From NCBI GenBank assembly GCA_030737835.1, contig CM060850.1, positions 19,560,216 to 19,624,215 of the forward strand: 64,000 nt of DNA. Direction: 5' to 3'. Positions 54,122-64,000 of the stretch are shown in pieces. Position numbers and translations under genes: made by a program. How positions within the stretch are numbered: position 1 is the first letter of the stretch; the number at the start of each line of letters is the position of its first letter. The notes under the pieces are model-generated. The model saw nothing but the letters and a program-made list of their open reading frames with translations. It made no database searches and was not told where the DNA came from. This DNA is from Acorus gramineus (taxonomy: Eukaryota > Streptophyta > Magnoliopsida > Acorales > Acoraceae).

Positions 54122-56798
54122 TGTCACGCCCAGGGCGGCCGTCCCCGGGACGCGGCAAGTGTATACATGATATCAGCAGTCTATACAGGAGATCAATAAA
54201 ATACTCTAAACAGCAACTAAAATGACAACACAGATGAAGACAAAGCTGACATGATATATACACAGATAGCGGAAGCTAAAAGACAGAGTCTGTAATCCAA
54301 AAACATACTACAGACTCGATACATAATCAAACGTCCTGTGAGAGCCAATATACACAATACATCCAAATACAATCCAAACTGGGTGCCCAAGCACAGAAAT
54401 ATATACATACAATAAAAAAGATGCTGATGGCCTCAAAACTCGCGGGACGTAGCGCTACTCCGCTACTGGTGCAGTCCCTCGGGGAGCTCCTCCTTCAAGT
54501 CCGCCTCAGTAATCACTGGAGAAAACAAATATGCGAGGGGTGAGCCACACGCTTAGTGAATAGCGCAACCCATGCATCACAGTTTATATTAACCACAATT
54601 AATCAGCAACCAGCCTCAAAGTGGCATAAACAACATAAATCCAGTGGTCCGTTACATCGCCGAACCACTACACCCTCACCCTCACCCCTCAATAGGTGAC
54701 ATAGGATATTGGGACTTATTAGCCTGATAAACATCCATACACATCCATACACCCTCACCCTCACCCCTCAATAGGTGACATAGGATATTGGGACTGATAA
54801 TCATCCATACACATCCATACACCCTCACCCTCACCCCTCAATAGGTGACATAGGATATTGGGACTGACTAGGCTATTAATCACCCTTGGTCCACCGATAG
54901 CCTCTCCTCCACACCGTAGCTCGCCTGGTCTACTCCCACATTCAGCACAGTCCGAAACCAAAATCAGGAGGTGCCTACTGATGGGAGCCCTCTGTCAGGA
55001 CAGCCTGTCTAACGCTGAGGAGTCCCTACAATGATCCAACGAAGGGAAGAGAAACAGCCTACCCACACGCATATGATCCACTCGGATCCGCTAACAACAC
55101 ATCTCTACAACTCTAGTGTCTTGAATTCATCAGAATTCCTCCAGGGCGCATAACCAAGATGCGGGGAACATGCATTAATATAGACGGGAAAAGAAACCTT
55201 GGGAGGGCACCATGAGGTCCCGATATAGGACATCCCGACAACCAAACAAGGAACACGGAGCACCCTAGCCCGGGTCTCAATGTTGACCTCGCAAGGCCCC
55301 TTAATATTCCCTAAGGCATGCTATAATATTACAAGTTGCATTTAATTTAACAAATTAAACTAATAGGACGCATACAAAGGCCGAGGCTTTCCTAGCATGA
55401 TAACAAGGTGACAAGATGCATGGCTCTTACACAACCTAAGGGTGCAAGTCCCTAACATACTCAGTCTAAGGTAGCATGCATACTACATATCAATCATGCT
55501 TGCATGGATTACATATTAAACAGGTTAATATTAATCTATGGTGCCCCAGGGGAGGACAATATACGCCCAAGTGCATATAGCGCCTCCCAACTGGGTTGGA
55601 TTGTCCCACTCACCGGTAATCAGGTCGTCGCGCGACCGTCCGTCAAGATCTGCAAGACAGGGTATCAACTTGGTGAATAAAATCCACAATACACCAAAAA
55701 TACTCTAAAAATACACAACACTCGGGCAAACGTACATACGGCCCGTACGCACGCGAGCCCGAGCACCCCAACTCATTCCCGAACCCTCGGCAACCACCCG
55801 CACGGCCACCCGCCCCCGGATGCACCGCCACCCGCCCCCGGATGCACCGCCGCGCCCCAGCCCGCGCGCCCAGGTGCCCTGTCGAGCCCCTGCCCGCACG
55901 CCAGGACACGCCGCCGAGCTCTCCAGGTGCACCGCGCGCTCACTGCGCCCCAGCGCAGCAGCCTACGCGCACACCGCACGCCCCGCGCCCAGCGCCTCGC
56001 CCCCCGCGCGCTCCGCGCGCACCACCGCTCGCCTCACCGCGCGCACGCCCGCGCCTCTGCGCAGCGCTCCGCGCGCACGCTCCGCATGGTGCCCAGCGCC
56101 CAGCACCCTCGCCCAGCACACCCAGCGCCCAACACAGCGCCTACGCCACCCGAGCGCACGCCCGCGCGCACGTCCGCGCGCACGCGCGCGCGCGCCCTGC
56201 CACTGCACGCCTGCTGCGCCTGCCTGCTGCACTGCCTGTGCTGCCTGCTGCCCGAGACAGTCAACCACCCTGCCCGAGCACCTCTCCACCACCCACCGGC
56301 CACCAGTGGTCTCCGACCGCCCCTAACCATTTGAGAAGATGATGAATAGTGGGGGGCAAATTTAGCTCTCACTTATATAAGTCAACACACTTAGGTTAGG
56401 GTTAACCTAGGCTTAATTAGGGCTAAGAGAGGTTTTAAGTGGGATTTGACTTGGGTCAACCCAACCACACAAAAAAACAAAAAGGGTTGACCAAGTCATG
56501 GGCCCACTTTGACCGAGTCAACTCTCCCAATGACTTCTCGCTTGGTCAAAACCCGGATACGCCCTGGAACTGTGAAATTTCTGAAACGTTACCGGAATTC
56601 GATGAAATTTTCGTGAGTGGCTTAAAATGGCACCAGGACACATAATATGCAGTTAGATTTTCAATCGGAGTCCTCAAACACAGGAAGATAGCTAACAGTC
56701 CAAAATTTTAGCGGTTCCGATCGAAAAACGAAAAAACTCAAAAACTGTCAGAATGCTCCAATGGTTACCATAAGGCTAAAAGTGACACATATATAACA
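54122..56798 (-). mobile_element. Solo LTR (type A, 2677 bp) nested in the 5' LTR of element 1
   Basis: Plus-strand edges TGTCACGCCCAGGGCGG (54122) and GTGACACATATATAACA (56798). Flanks GCACGC (54116-54121) and GCACGC (56799-56804) are the target duplication. It may be 5 bp, as the site is a CACG repeat. It has minisatellite units (54640-54870), the 36-nt block (55614-55649), the GC tract (55740-56290) and a TATA box (56372-56381). Confidence 0.85.
56372..56381 (-). promoter_or_regulatory. LTR TATA box
   Basis: CTTATATAAG (self-complementary), with ACTATTCATCATC downstream on the minus strand at 56350-56338. Confidence 0.6.
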
Positions 56799-56804
56799 GC
56801 ACGC

Positions 56805-57989
56805 ACGCAGCCCCGCGCCCCGGGCGCACTGCCGCACCCAGCCCTCGCGCCCAGACACGCCGCACGCTTGCGCGCGCCCGCGCGCACCACGCGTCCAGCC
56901 CTGCGCCTACCCGCGCGTACTGCGCCCCTGCACAGCACCCCGCGCGCACCCCTGGGCGCACCGCACGCACTGTGCCCCTACGCAGTGCTCCGCGCGCTAG
57001 CTCGCGCGCACGCCCGTGCGCTCGCGCGTACGCGCGCACTCCCCCAGCGCCCCCGACTGTGCGGATGACCCCGCACGCTCGCCCGAGCCAACCCCACCAC
57101 CAAAACTCAGCCTTCCCACACCCCTAACACACATCCAAACCTTGCACATCCAAAAATACATCCTAAGCATGCATCTAAACAAGAAATAGGGAGGAAGAAA
57201 GCTTACCCAAGGGAGGAAAGGAAAGGAGAGATCTTCGGGTGCTCTACGCGCACCGATTTGCCACCACCAAGACCACCACCACCAAGCCCTCTTCTCAGCC
57301 AAAGAGGGGCTGAAAATAGAGGAGAAAAGGAAGTAAGAGATGAGGTTGAACAAAGGGGAATGGAGATCCGAGACCATGGAATGATAGATCGGGTCCTCAC
57401 CTTCCTTTTCTCCTTCTAGGGTTTCTTCTTTCAAGATCTTCTACTAGATCAAATGGGGCTTTTAAAGAGAAGATGAGAGAGCTTGAGAGAGTTGGAGAAG
57501 AAGATGAATAGGGGGTGATCCTATTCTTGGGCGTGGACTTCATTTAAGCACACACACACACACCACACACACACTCACACACTCACCACTTACACTTAAT
57601 TAGGTTAAGCTAGGTTTAGTTAGGTTTAGGTGAACTTTGACCCTAGTCAACCCAACCACACTAGCAAACAAAACCAATTGACCAAGTCAAGGGTCAAACT
57701 TGACTTGGTCAAAGTCATCCAATGACTTTTCGCTTGGTCAAAACCCGGATACGATTCAGAACTGCGAAATTCTGAAACGTTACCAGAATTCGATGAAATT
57801 TTCGTGAGTGGCTTAAAATGGCACCAGGACACATAATATGCAGTTAGATTTTCAATCGGAGTCCTCAAGCTCAGGATGATAGCTAAAAGTCTAAAATTTT
57901 AGCGGTTCCGATCGAAAAAATAAAAAGTTGAAAAACTGTCAGAATGCTCCAATGGTGACCAGAAGGTAAAAAGTGACACATATATAACA
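56805..57989 (-). repeat. Element 1 5' LTR, distal part
   Basis: GC tract (56805-57070), donor-like TTGG|GTAAGC on the minus strand near 57205, promoter region, and the terminus GTGACACATATATAACA at 57989. An ORF of 145 codons (57434-56997) spans exon-1-like sequence but has no recognisable domain. Confidence 0.75.
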
Positions 57990-58811
57990 GTATACCAGGT
58001 AGTGGCTACCCGGGAGAGGGTTAACGAATAATATTGGTGAGGGTGAGGATGAGGCGAAGACACATCGCCGCGTGACCCATTCGTTGTTCGACCGTTCCCA
58101 TAGTTGTTGGGTCCGGTCTTGTAATCGATGATCAAGGACATCGTTGGGCAGTTATCTAGATGTAGATGATCCAGTAGTGTTGTGTAGACCAGTAATTCCG
58201 GGTCTCTTCGACCGACGGTATGGTCTCTCCCCAAAAGTCCCAAGAGTCTCCCTCCGGGAGTGAGGGTAAGGGCGAGGTGGGTCGCACCGCCGCGTGACCC
58301 TGTTATCCATGGGTTTCCACCCATGTTTTCCTTGTGAGGAAATTGTTTGAGTATTGAACTGTAGTATGGTGATTGGTTTCCAGCCACTCACTGAGCTTGT
58401 AGCTCACCCCTCGCATACTGTTTCTTTTCAGGGGCAGTGTTGGGCGTGGAGCTGGAGCTTTCCTGTGGCGTGGTCTTATGGGCGTGGAGCGTTCTTCCGG
58501 CAAGTGGCGAGTGCGAGGCTGTCAGCAGTCCTAGAGTCATTGTATGTATTGTAATTCGCGCATGTGGCACAGGTTGTATTTTCTTTGGTCTAGACTTGGC
58601 TCTCACAGGACAGTGATTGTGTATTCGAGTCTGTAATAATGTTCTTGATTTACAGACATTGTTTATATATTATGCTTCCACTTTTCAGTCAGTTATCATT
58701 ATCTTGCTTTGTCTCCTTGTGTATTGTTGTTGGAGTTTTTATTGACCTCAGGTATTGATAGCTGATATTATATTATTATTGCCACGTCTCGGGGACGCCT
58801 GGGGCGTGACA
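57990..58811 (+). repeat. Diverged LTR (type C) 3' fragment
   Basis: Shares only the general plan with type A LTRs. G-rich units with GGGTGAGGATGAGG and GAGTGAGGGTAAGG are followed by CACTGAGC.TGTAGCTCACCCC, an acceptor-like TTTCTTTTCAG (58422-58432), CTCTCACAGGACAG and the end GGGGACGCCTGGGGCGTGACA (58811). It is only moderately similar elsewhere. Confidence 0.65.
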
Positions 58812-59815
58812 GTCTGAGTGTAGCAGCCCCGCCATTTGATGATTTCGATGTGATGAAGAGATCTTGGGAGGAGTTCCATGCATTCTCCAATGTCAATCGA
58901 AGTAGGCTTTGAATCTTAAAATATGCATTTGTGGGTAATTTTTTTTGTTACTTTTGTTACATTTGAAATGTAATAGTCTTGTGCATGTGTGTATTATTTT
59001 TGTATTTACATTGTGAAAACTGTGTAAATGTAACAGTCAACGTAAATATATATTTTTGTTACATTCGTAAATGTAACATTTAATCACATACACATAATTA
59101 TTTGAATTTGTTACATTTACAATGTAACAGTCAAATCGCATACATGTAATGATTTATATTGTAAATGTAACAGTCAACTACATGTGTATTGTTGTGGAAG
59201 TGTTATATTTTTTACATTACAATCTAAATAATTATTGAAAAGCAAATTTTTTATTTGCTTTTACAGATGAGTCTACTACATTGAAGTGACTGTTACATTT
59301 ATACACCACAGTTATACAATTATAAGATTGTTACATTTACATTTATGCAACACTGTTACATTCTGTAACAGTTATAATCACATAAATGTAACAAAACAAA
59401 AAATGTCACACTCTTGCGTCTGATGCAATAAAAAAAACTGGAACTTTTTTTTTTGTGTTATTTAGGTAATTTTGGTGCAATTTAGGTAAGTTTTGGTGTA
59501 GTTTTGATGAAAAAAATTTTATGTAATTTTGGTGTTATTTAGATAAGTTTTGGTGTAACTGAAATAGAAAATTCATAAGAATTTCAAAATTCAAATTTTG
59601 AAATAGACAAATTTTAGAGTAACTGAAATTAATGTGAAAGATTAATAAGAGAAAAAAGGGGGATTTGAGTTAATGGGATATATTTTTAGTGAATGGCATA
59701 TCCGTATTTTGTCATTTTACCCTTTTTGAAAAGTCAACAAGCCAACCAATAAGGTGATGACATCTCATGGGGCCTGTGAGTGGGGCCTATGAGTTGGGGC
59801 CTAGGTATCATCACT
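58812..59815. mobile_element. Second MULE-like arm rich in TGTAAC motifs
   Basis: Contains many ATGTAACAGT/TGTTACATTT words (58950-59400). At its right end, read in reverse, ACCTAGGCCCCAACTCATAGGCCCC, GAGATGTCATCACC and TATTGGTTGG match the left end of the element at 19929 (CATAGGCCC, GAGGTGTCA, TTATTGGCTACC). The other end is cut off by LTR sequence at 58811. A 31-codon open stretch (MKRSWEEFHAFSNVNRSRL, from about 58850) is unidentified. Confidence 0.5.
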
Positions 59816-61862
59816 CAAAGAAAAATAAAAACAAAACTCTTGAATCTTTTATCTTCTTTGGTTGTTCTTGTGCCTCCTTGTTTGATTCATTTCTCCCTTG
59901 TTCCTTTCATATGTGCTCCTTTTATAGCCTCCAGTTCTTGAATCTCAACCATTTATTTGTAATATATTGGATGGCTAAGATTAGATAGTTAAGATTGGCT
60001 TCAACCTTCCTCATATGAAGTTTGGATTTATTCCATTCATTGATTTTTTACAGAATCTTCGGATGGCTTTTTGACCCCTAATAAGATGGAATTATGAAAT
60101 CGTCATGGATAGTGATTTGTATATCTTGAAATTATCTGTCCAATGCTATATCATGAGAATAAATCCGATACTTGAGGCAAACGTTATGGTCAAAATAGTG
60201 GGATGGGATTTTGAAGAATATTTGTTTGGATTGATTTTTATTTAATCTTCACCAAATCTTTTTCCATAATTTTGGATCTTCTAGAAACTCTTGATTCTCC
60301 TTCATGTCTTTAACTAATTTGTAGCATATCTTTTATTGATATTCACCATTTAAGTCAATTACATGCAATAACACATGAATTCTGAATATTAGTTATTATT
60401 ATACATAAAATAAGGATATAGAAAATTAGATTAAGGGGTTTAAATGTATAATTAATATGCTTATCAAACACCCCCAAACCTAGTTTTTACTAGTCCTCTA
60501 GCAATGAAAGTGATTAAACAAAATTAAAAATAAGGATAAGGCCACTTTCGCAGGCTCTCACGGTTGCATTTAGCATATGCAACAAGCCCTTAAACCCCTA
60601 GGTCACCCCTGGTAGACGAGTTTGATTCGTGAGGGTTTGCAGTGAATCTACCCACAAAATTCATGATTCACACCTTTTTTTCTTGAATTTCTGCCATAAT
60701 CCCATGATAATATCATAGAGCTCAAGATATTAAATTCCTTTCAAAAAAATCCTTAATGTAATAACATGGTGTGCTCGTGAAAATCTGGACAACACTCAAG
60801 AGATTCAGACTCCTAAATAAGAATTTTCCTTCTAATTGCTATCTAATGGTCGGTTCTCCCTTAGACACTGAGTCAAAACTAAAATAGTCTACTAAGCCAG
60901 CAAGAGATTTGGATTTTCACTGTATTACCTCATGGGCTTTATATGTGATATTCCATCTTACTTACTATCTTTTACAGGGAGGCTTTCACTCTATCACTAT
61001 TGAATCAGTCTTTAAACTTCACATAATGATTGTTAGGCTCTTTGTTCAGAGCACCACACCATAAATGTTTTTCTTCTTCTTCTTCTTCTTCTTTTTGTTT
61101 TTTTGTTTTTTTTTTGAAAAGTACTCTATCGATATTTTTTTTTTCAAGACCTAATGATAAGTAGCCCTTTTCCACTGTACTTATGATTCAAAGGTTGCTT
61201 TTCAATTGATGTAAATCCTAACTCCTTATCAAACAAACCAATGAACTAGACTTTTAGGTTCAACAAGTTTTAGGAAGTTCTTAACATTCTAGGCAATTAT
61301 TAAGTCGACTCCACAAATTCATCTTAACTAAAAAATGCATCCATATGTGTAGTGAATTTTCCAAGATCAAGCATTCAAGACCTACTAAAATAGAAGTTAA
61401 CATAAGAGTTCATGCTACCATCATAGGGATTTAGGCATTCTTCTTTTTCTTTTTTTTAAAATAGTCTATCAATACTGAGAATGATGAATCAAATGATAAA
61501 TCAAATGTCAAAAATCCCCCCAAACCTAATCCATACATTATCCTCAATGTTCATATCATTGGACACATGAAATATCAAGAAAGGAGAATGAAAAGGGAAG
61601 AGTTTTACCATATAAGTGATCACCGTTGAACATCTGCTATACGATGACATCAAAACAATATCAATAGTTCATCATATTTCAAAATAAAGACTACATCCAA
61701 TGACTCAATGATAGTGGACGCAAACAAACACAAAACATAGACTGAAAATGGAAAATTACCCTAACGCCCCCAAACCTAGTTTACAGCATGAACAAGGAAA
61801 TGATGACTTAGGAGGAAAGGCAACCCAGAAAAAATATAGTACAAAATGATTACCAAGAGTGC
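59816..61862 (-). other. Non-coding part of an Athila-like element, no pol seen
   Basis: AT-rich. Recurrent CCCCCAAACCTAG words (60470, 61515 and 61768 regions) and TTCTTC runs (61072-61092) occur. Downstream of a protease one expects RT on the minus strand, but no RT motif is visible in any frame. The element may be non-autonomous or deleted. Its LTRs were not identified. Confidence 0.4.
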
Positions 61863-62780
61863 TTAATCTTGATAGATGGAATCATGGAGGTGAATGACCT
61901 CCACTTTCTCCAGCGGTAACTCCAAAAATGGTTTAATTTCTAGCTTGGGAGGCTCATCAATGGAAGGAAGGGGTGGTGACAGACGAAGGGGCCCAGGCTT
62001 TGGTTGCCACTTATTAAATGGGATGATTGGTTCTGAATCTAGGAGAGCATTTACTTCCATGATCGATTTTTCCATATTAAAATTTTCTTCAAAGTGGGCA
62101 AGAAAAAACTCCAAAGGATCTTTCGTGCTCATAGAATGATGTTTCAAATCCTCAATTATTTCCTCAATAGAATTCACATCTTCTAATTCATCATTATAAT
62201 CTCCTGGTTGTTTTCCAATGTGGAAGATATTTAGGTTAACTGTCATATTTCCAAAAGATAATTTCATCAATCCATTTCGACAGTTAATCAAAGCATTCGA
62301 CGTAGCCAAGAATGTTCTGCCTAAAATTACAAGAATTTGCCCTTTCGGGTTTAGAACAGATTGGGTTTCTAAAACTATAAAGTCAATAGGAAAGATAAAA
62401 TTTCCAACCTTAATTAGGACATCCTCAATAACACCTTTAGGAATTTTCACAGATCGATCTGCTAATTGTAAGGTCACTGGGGTAGGCCTCAATTCTCCTA
62501 TGCCTAACTGTTTGTACACTGAATAGGGCAATAGATTTACACTCGCACCTAAGTCTAGCAAAGTTTGATCAATACGAGTGTCTCCAATCACACATGAAAT
62601 GGTGGGACAACCCGGGTCCTTATACTTGATTGGAGTTTCACATGAAAGAATGGAGCTTACATGGGATGCTAGGAAACTTTTTTGGGTACATTGTTGGTCC
62701 TCCTTTGGGTGCATAAGTCCTTCAAAAATTTAGCATAGGCTGACACTTGTTGGATAGCATCTAGGTGCGGAATGTTCACG
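61863..62780 (-). pseudogene. Athila-like retrotransposon protease region
   Basis: The minus-strand ORF shows YKDPGCPTISCVIG, then the aspartic protease motif LLDLGASVNLLPYSVYKQLG, VTLQLADRSVKIPKGVIEDV, FPIDFIVLE and ILGRTFLATSNALI. These are characteristic of the protease of Athila/Tat-type plant Ty3/gypsy elements. An upstream frame gives NIPHLDAIQQVSAYAKFLKD. It ends IYQD and stop, without running on into RT. Confidence 0.85.
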
Positions 62781-62785
62781 CAAAC

Positions 62786-63890
62786 TTACTTAAACACCTC
62801 TAAAACAGATTTATTAGTTGAACCTAATCGCTGAGGATATGGGGCCTTGAGAACATAAACTCTCTCAGGAGAATCATTGGGCTTTGCTTTCTCTGGGATG
62901 GATGGGCTAGGAGGGATAGGTTCAGAATTTGGGTCCTCATGAATAAATTTGGGCTTTTCCTTATCATCTTCAACATCATTGCTAGGCATAATAACCTTGT
63001 TGTCCACTTGTCTACAAGACCTAAGAGTAGTGATTGCATTAGCCTGGTTGGACTGGTTACTAGAAGAATCTTGGATTTGTCCTTGAAGAATGGGTCCTCT
63101 AGGGTTGGGCTCAGGTTGACTAGGAAACTTTCCTTTCTCTCTCTCACTCATGGTGGTGGCCAATTGATCAACTTGAATCTCGAGCAGGAGATCGCCTAGG
63201 TGGTGGATTGAAGGATTTATCCTGTAGATTGCATAAATTGATTCAAAGTGGCAGACATCTGGGAAGATGATTGAGTTAGATTTTGAGTGGACTTCATAAG
63301 AACATCTAACCCTTTCTCTAAGGAAGAGAACTTCTTCTCATTTTCTGTTTGAAAACCAGGCAGAGGAAATGGAGTAGGAATGGGTTATGTGTTAGGTCTA
63401 GGATTCATGGGAGCTTGAGGAGGTCCCTGTGGGCCTCCCTGATATGGGACTTAAGTCCATGACAGATTTGGATGATTCCTCCATCCAGGATTATAAGTTT
63501 GAGCATATGGGTCATTTTTCCTCCGTTGTAAGCTATTGGCATGTTCGGCCCAACTTTCCTTGTGGGATGACAGGGAAGGACAGTCTTCCACTAGGTGATT
63601 TGAAGATTTACATAAAATGCAGACAATAGTAGGGGTGGAGGTGGAGAGTTGATTAACAGAATCCTGATTTGGTTTCATCTCTAGGGCCTCTACTCTACGA
63701 ATGAGAGATGCAAACTTGGCTTCAGACTCAAAACTATTATTAATGGAATGAATACCTCCCTTAGAAGGTATGGGTTTCTCAGGCTCTCTAATTGCCTCCC
63801 ATTGCATGAATTTTTCAACTACTTCTTCCATAAATGCCCATGCCTCAGTTTCATTTTTATCAGTAAATTCACCACTACACATTGATTCAA
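62786..63890 (-). pseudogene. Athila-like gag C-terminal part, interrupted
   Basis: Fragments on the minus strand: AWAFMEEVVEKFMQWE, CCHC knuckle CILCKSSNHLVEDC, and TYNPGWRNHPNLSW (63882-63451, ends in a stop). After several stops, MATTMSEREKGKFPSQPEP to YVLKAPYPQRLG (63163-62786) follows. The part upstream of 63890 is cut by the LTR at 63894. Confidence 0.8.
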
Positions 63891-63893
63891 CAC

Positions 63894-64000
63894 TGTTATA
63901 TATGTGTCACTTTTTGGCCTGTTGGTAACCATTGGAGCATTTTGGCAGTTTTTGAGTTTTTTTCGTTTTTCGATCGGAACCGCATAATTTTGGACTGTTA
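63894..64000 (+). repeat. Start of another type A LTR, leaving the window
   Basis: TGTTATATATGTGTCACTTT begins at 63894 inside Athila-like gag. The match to the other LTR starts continues through GGTAACCATTGGAGCATT and TCGATCGGAACCGC to the window end. The candidate target site is AACAC (63889-63893). It may be a solo LTR or a full element. Confidence 0.85.

Larger units (their letters stand above)
48445..57989 (-). mobile_element. Element 1: Tekay/Del-like Ty3/gypsy chromovirus
   Basis: Full internal region on the minus strand: PBS (53554-53542), gag, protease, RT, RNase H, integrase, chromodomain-like tail, PPT (48676-48662). The 5' LTR is 53560-54121 plus 56805-57989, split by a solo LTR. 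The 3' LTR is reduced to about 217 bp (48445-48661) and is fused to an inverted LTR. Long LTRs, initiator tRNA-Met PBS, gag and pol in one polyprotein and a C-terminal chromodomain fit the Tekay (Del) clade. Clade call is from memory of family features. Confidence 0.85.

Noticed and set aside
56997-57434. 145-codon ORF across the LTR promoter-proximal exon-1-like region
   Set aside because: Not open in the other LTR copies and no recognisable domain, so coding of exon 1 is not supported.
22104-58811. Regularly repeated blocks that could suggest a CRISPR array or satellite
   Set aside because: The repeats are LTR copies and their internal minisatellite in a plant genome. Spacing is irregular and no cas-like genes exist.
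1-64000. tRNA, rRNA or organellar insertions
   Set aside because: No cloverleaf with full acceptor stem, rRNA core or plastid/mitochondrial gene was recognised. The only tRNA-related signals are the PBSs and the SINE candidate.

Overview
The window is nuclear DNA of a flowering plant. The evidence is a plant-type KONJAC/GMPPA-like gene with GT-AG introns up to 6 kb, plant LINEs, hAT, MULE and FAR1-like relics, and large plant chromovirus and Athila-like retrotransposons. The species or clade cannot be read from the sequence.

Region 1 (1-12.7 kb, + strand): the 3' half of one host gene, a KONJAC (KJC1/KJC2)-type GDP-mannose pyrophosphorylase-like protein. Seven exons encode about 205 C-terminal residues, and the 5' half lies before base 1. 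Two large introns (1149-7217 and 7467-11949) hold antisense LINE relics, two small hAT-like elements each inserted into LINE sequence, a SINE candidate and short tandem repeats. The second large intron appears to use a GA-AG splice pair.

Region 2 (12.7-22.1 kb): AT-rich intergenic DNA with LINE tails, a roughly 296-bp direct repeat pair, one doubtful ORF with a 90-bp in-frame duplication, a 1.85-kb non-autonomous MULE-like element with a 9-bp target duplication, and a 90-bp tandem repeat.

Region 3 (22.1-58 kb): a nest of Tekay/Del-like Ty3/gypsy chromoviruses with very long LTRs (2.7-3.5 kb). Element 1 (about 48.4-58.0 kb, minus) has gag, protease, RT, RNase H, integrase and chromodomain, but carries several breaks, and a solo LTR sits in its 5' LTR. 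Element 3 (22.1-37.2 kb, minus) is an internally deleted derivative. Its 5' LTR was invaded by element 2 (28.6-36.9 kb, minus), whose gag start was in turn hit by a solo LTR (29935-33452, plus). A further solo LTR is at 38872-41815. Between LTR pieces, 41.8-45.2 kb keeps a GRF zinc-finger fragment and a broken FAR1-like transposase-derived gene.

Region 4 (58-64 kb): a diverged LTR fragment, a second MULE-like arm rich in TGTAAC motifs, and an Athila-like gag-protease relic without recognisable RT, itself entered by another LTR at 63894.

The most unusual signals are inside the LTRs. The promoter lies close to the 5' end, so R-U5 is about 3.2 kb. Eight copies keep a 36-nt block framed by splice acceptor and donor motifs, followed by a third block that ends at the same stop codon. 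A minisatellite carries a G-quadruplex motif plus a hairpin with compensatory changes between copies. A long CpG-rich tract completes the leader.
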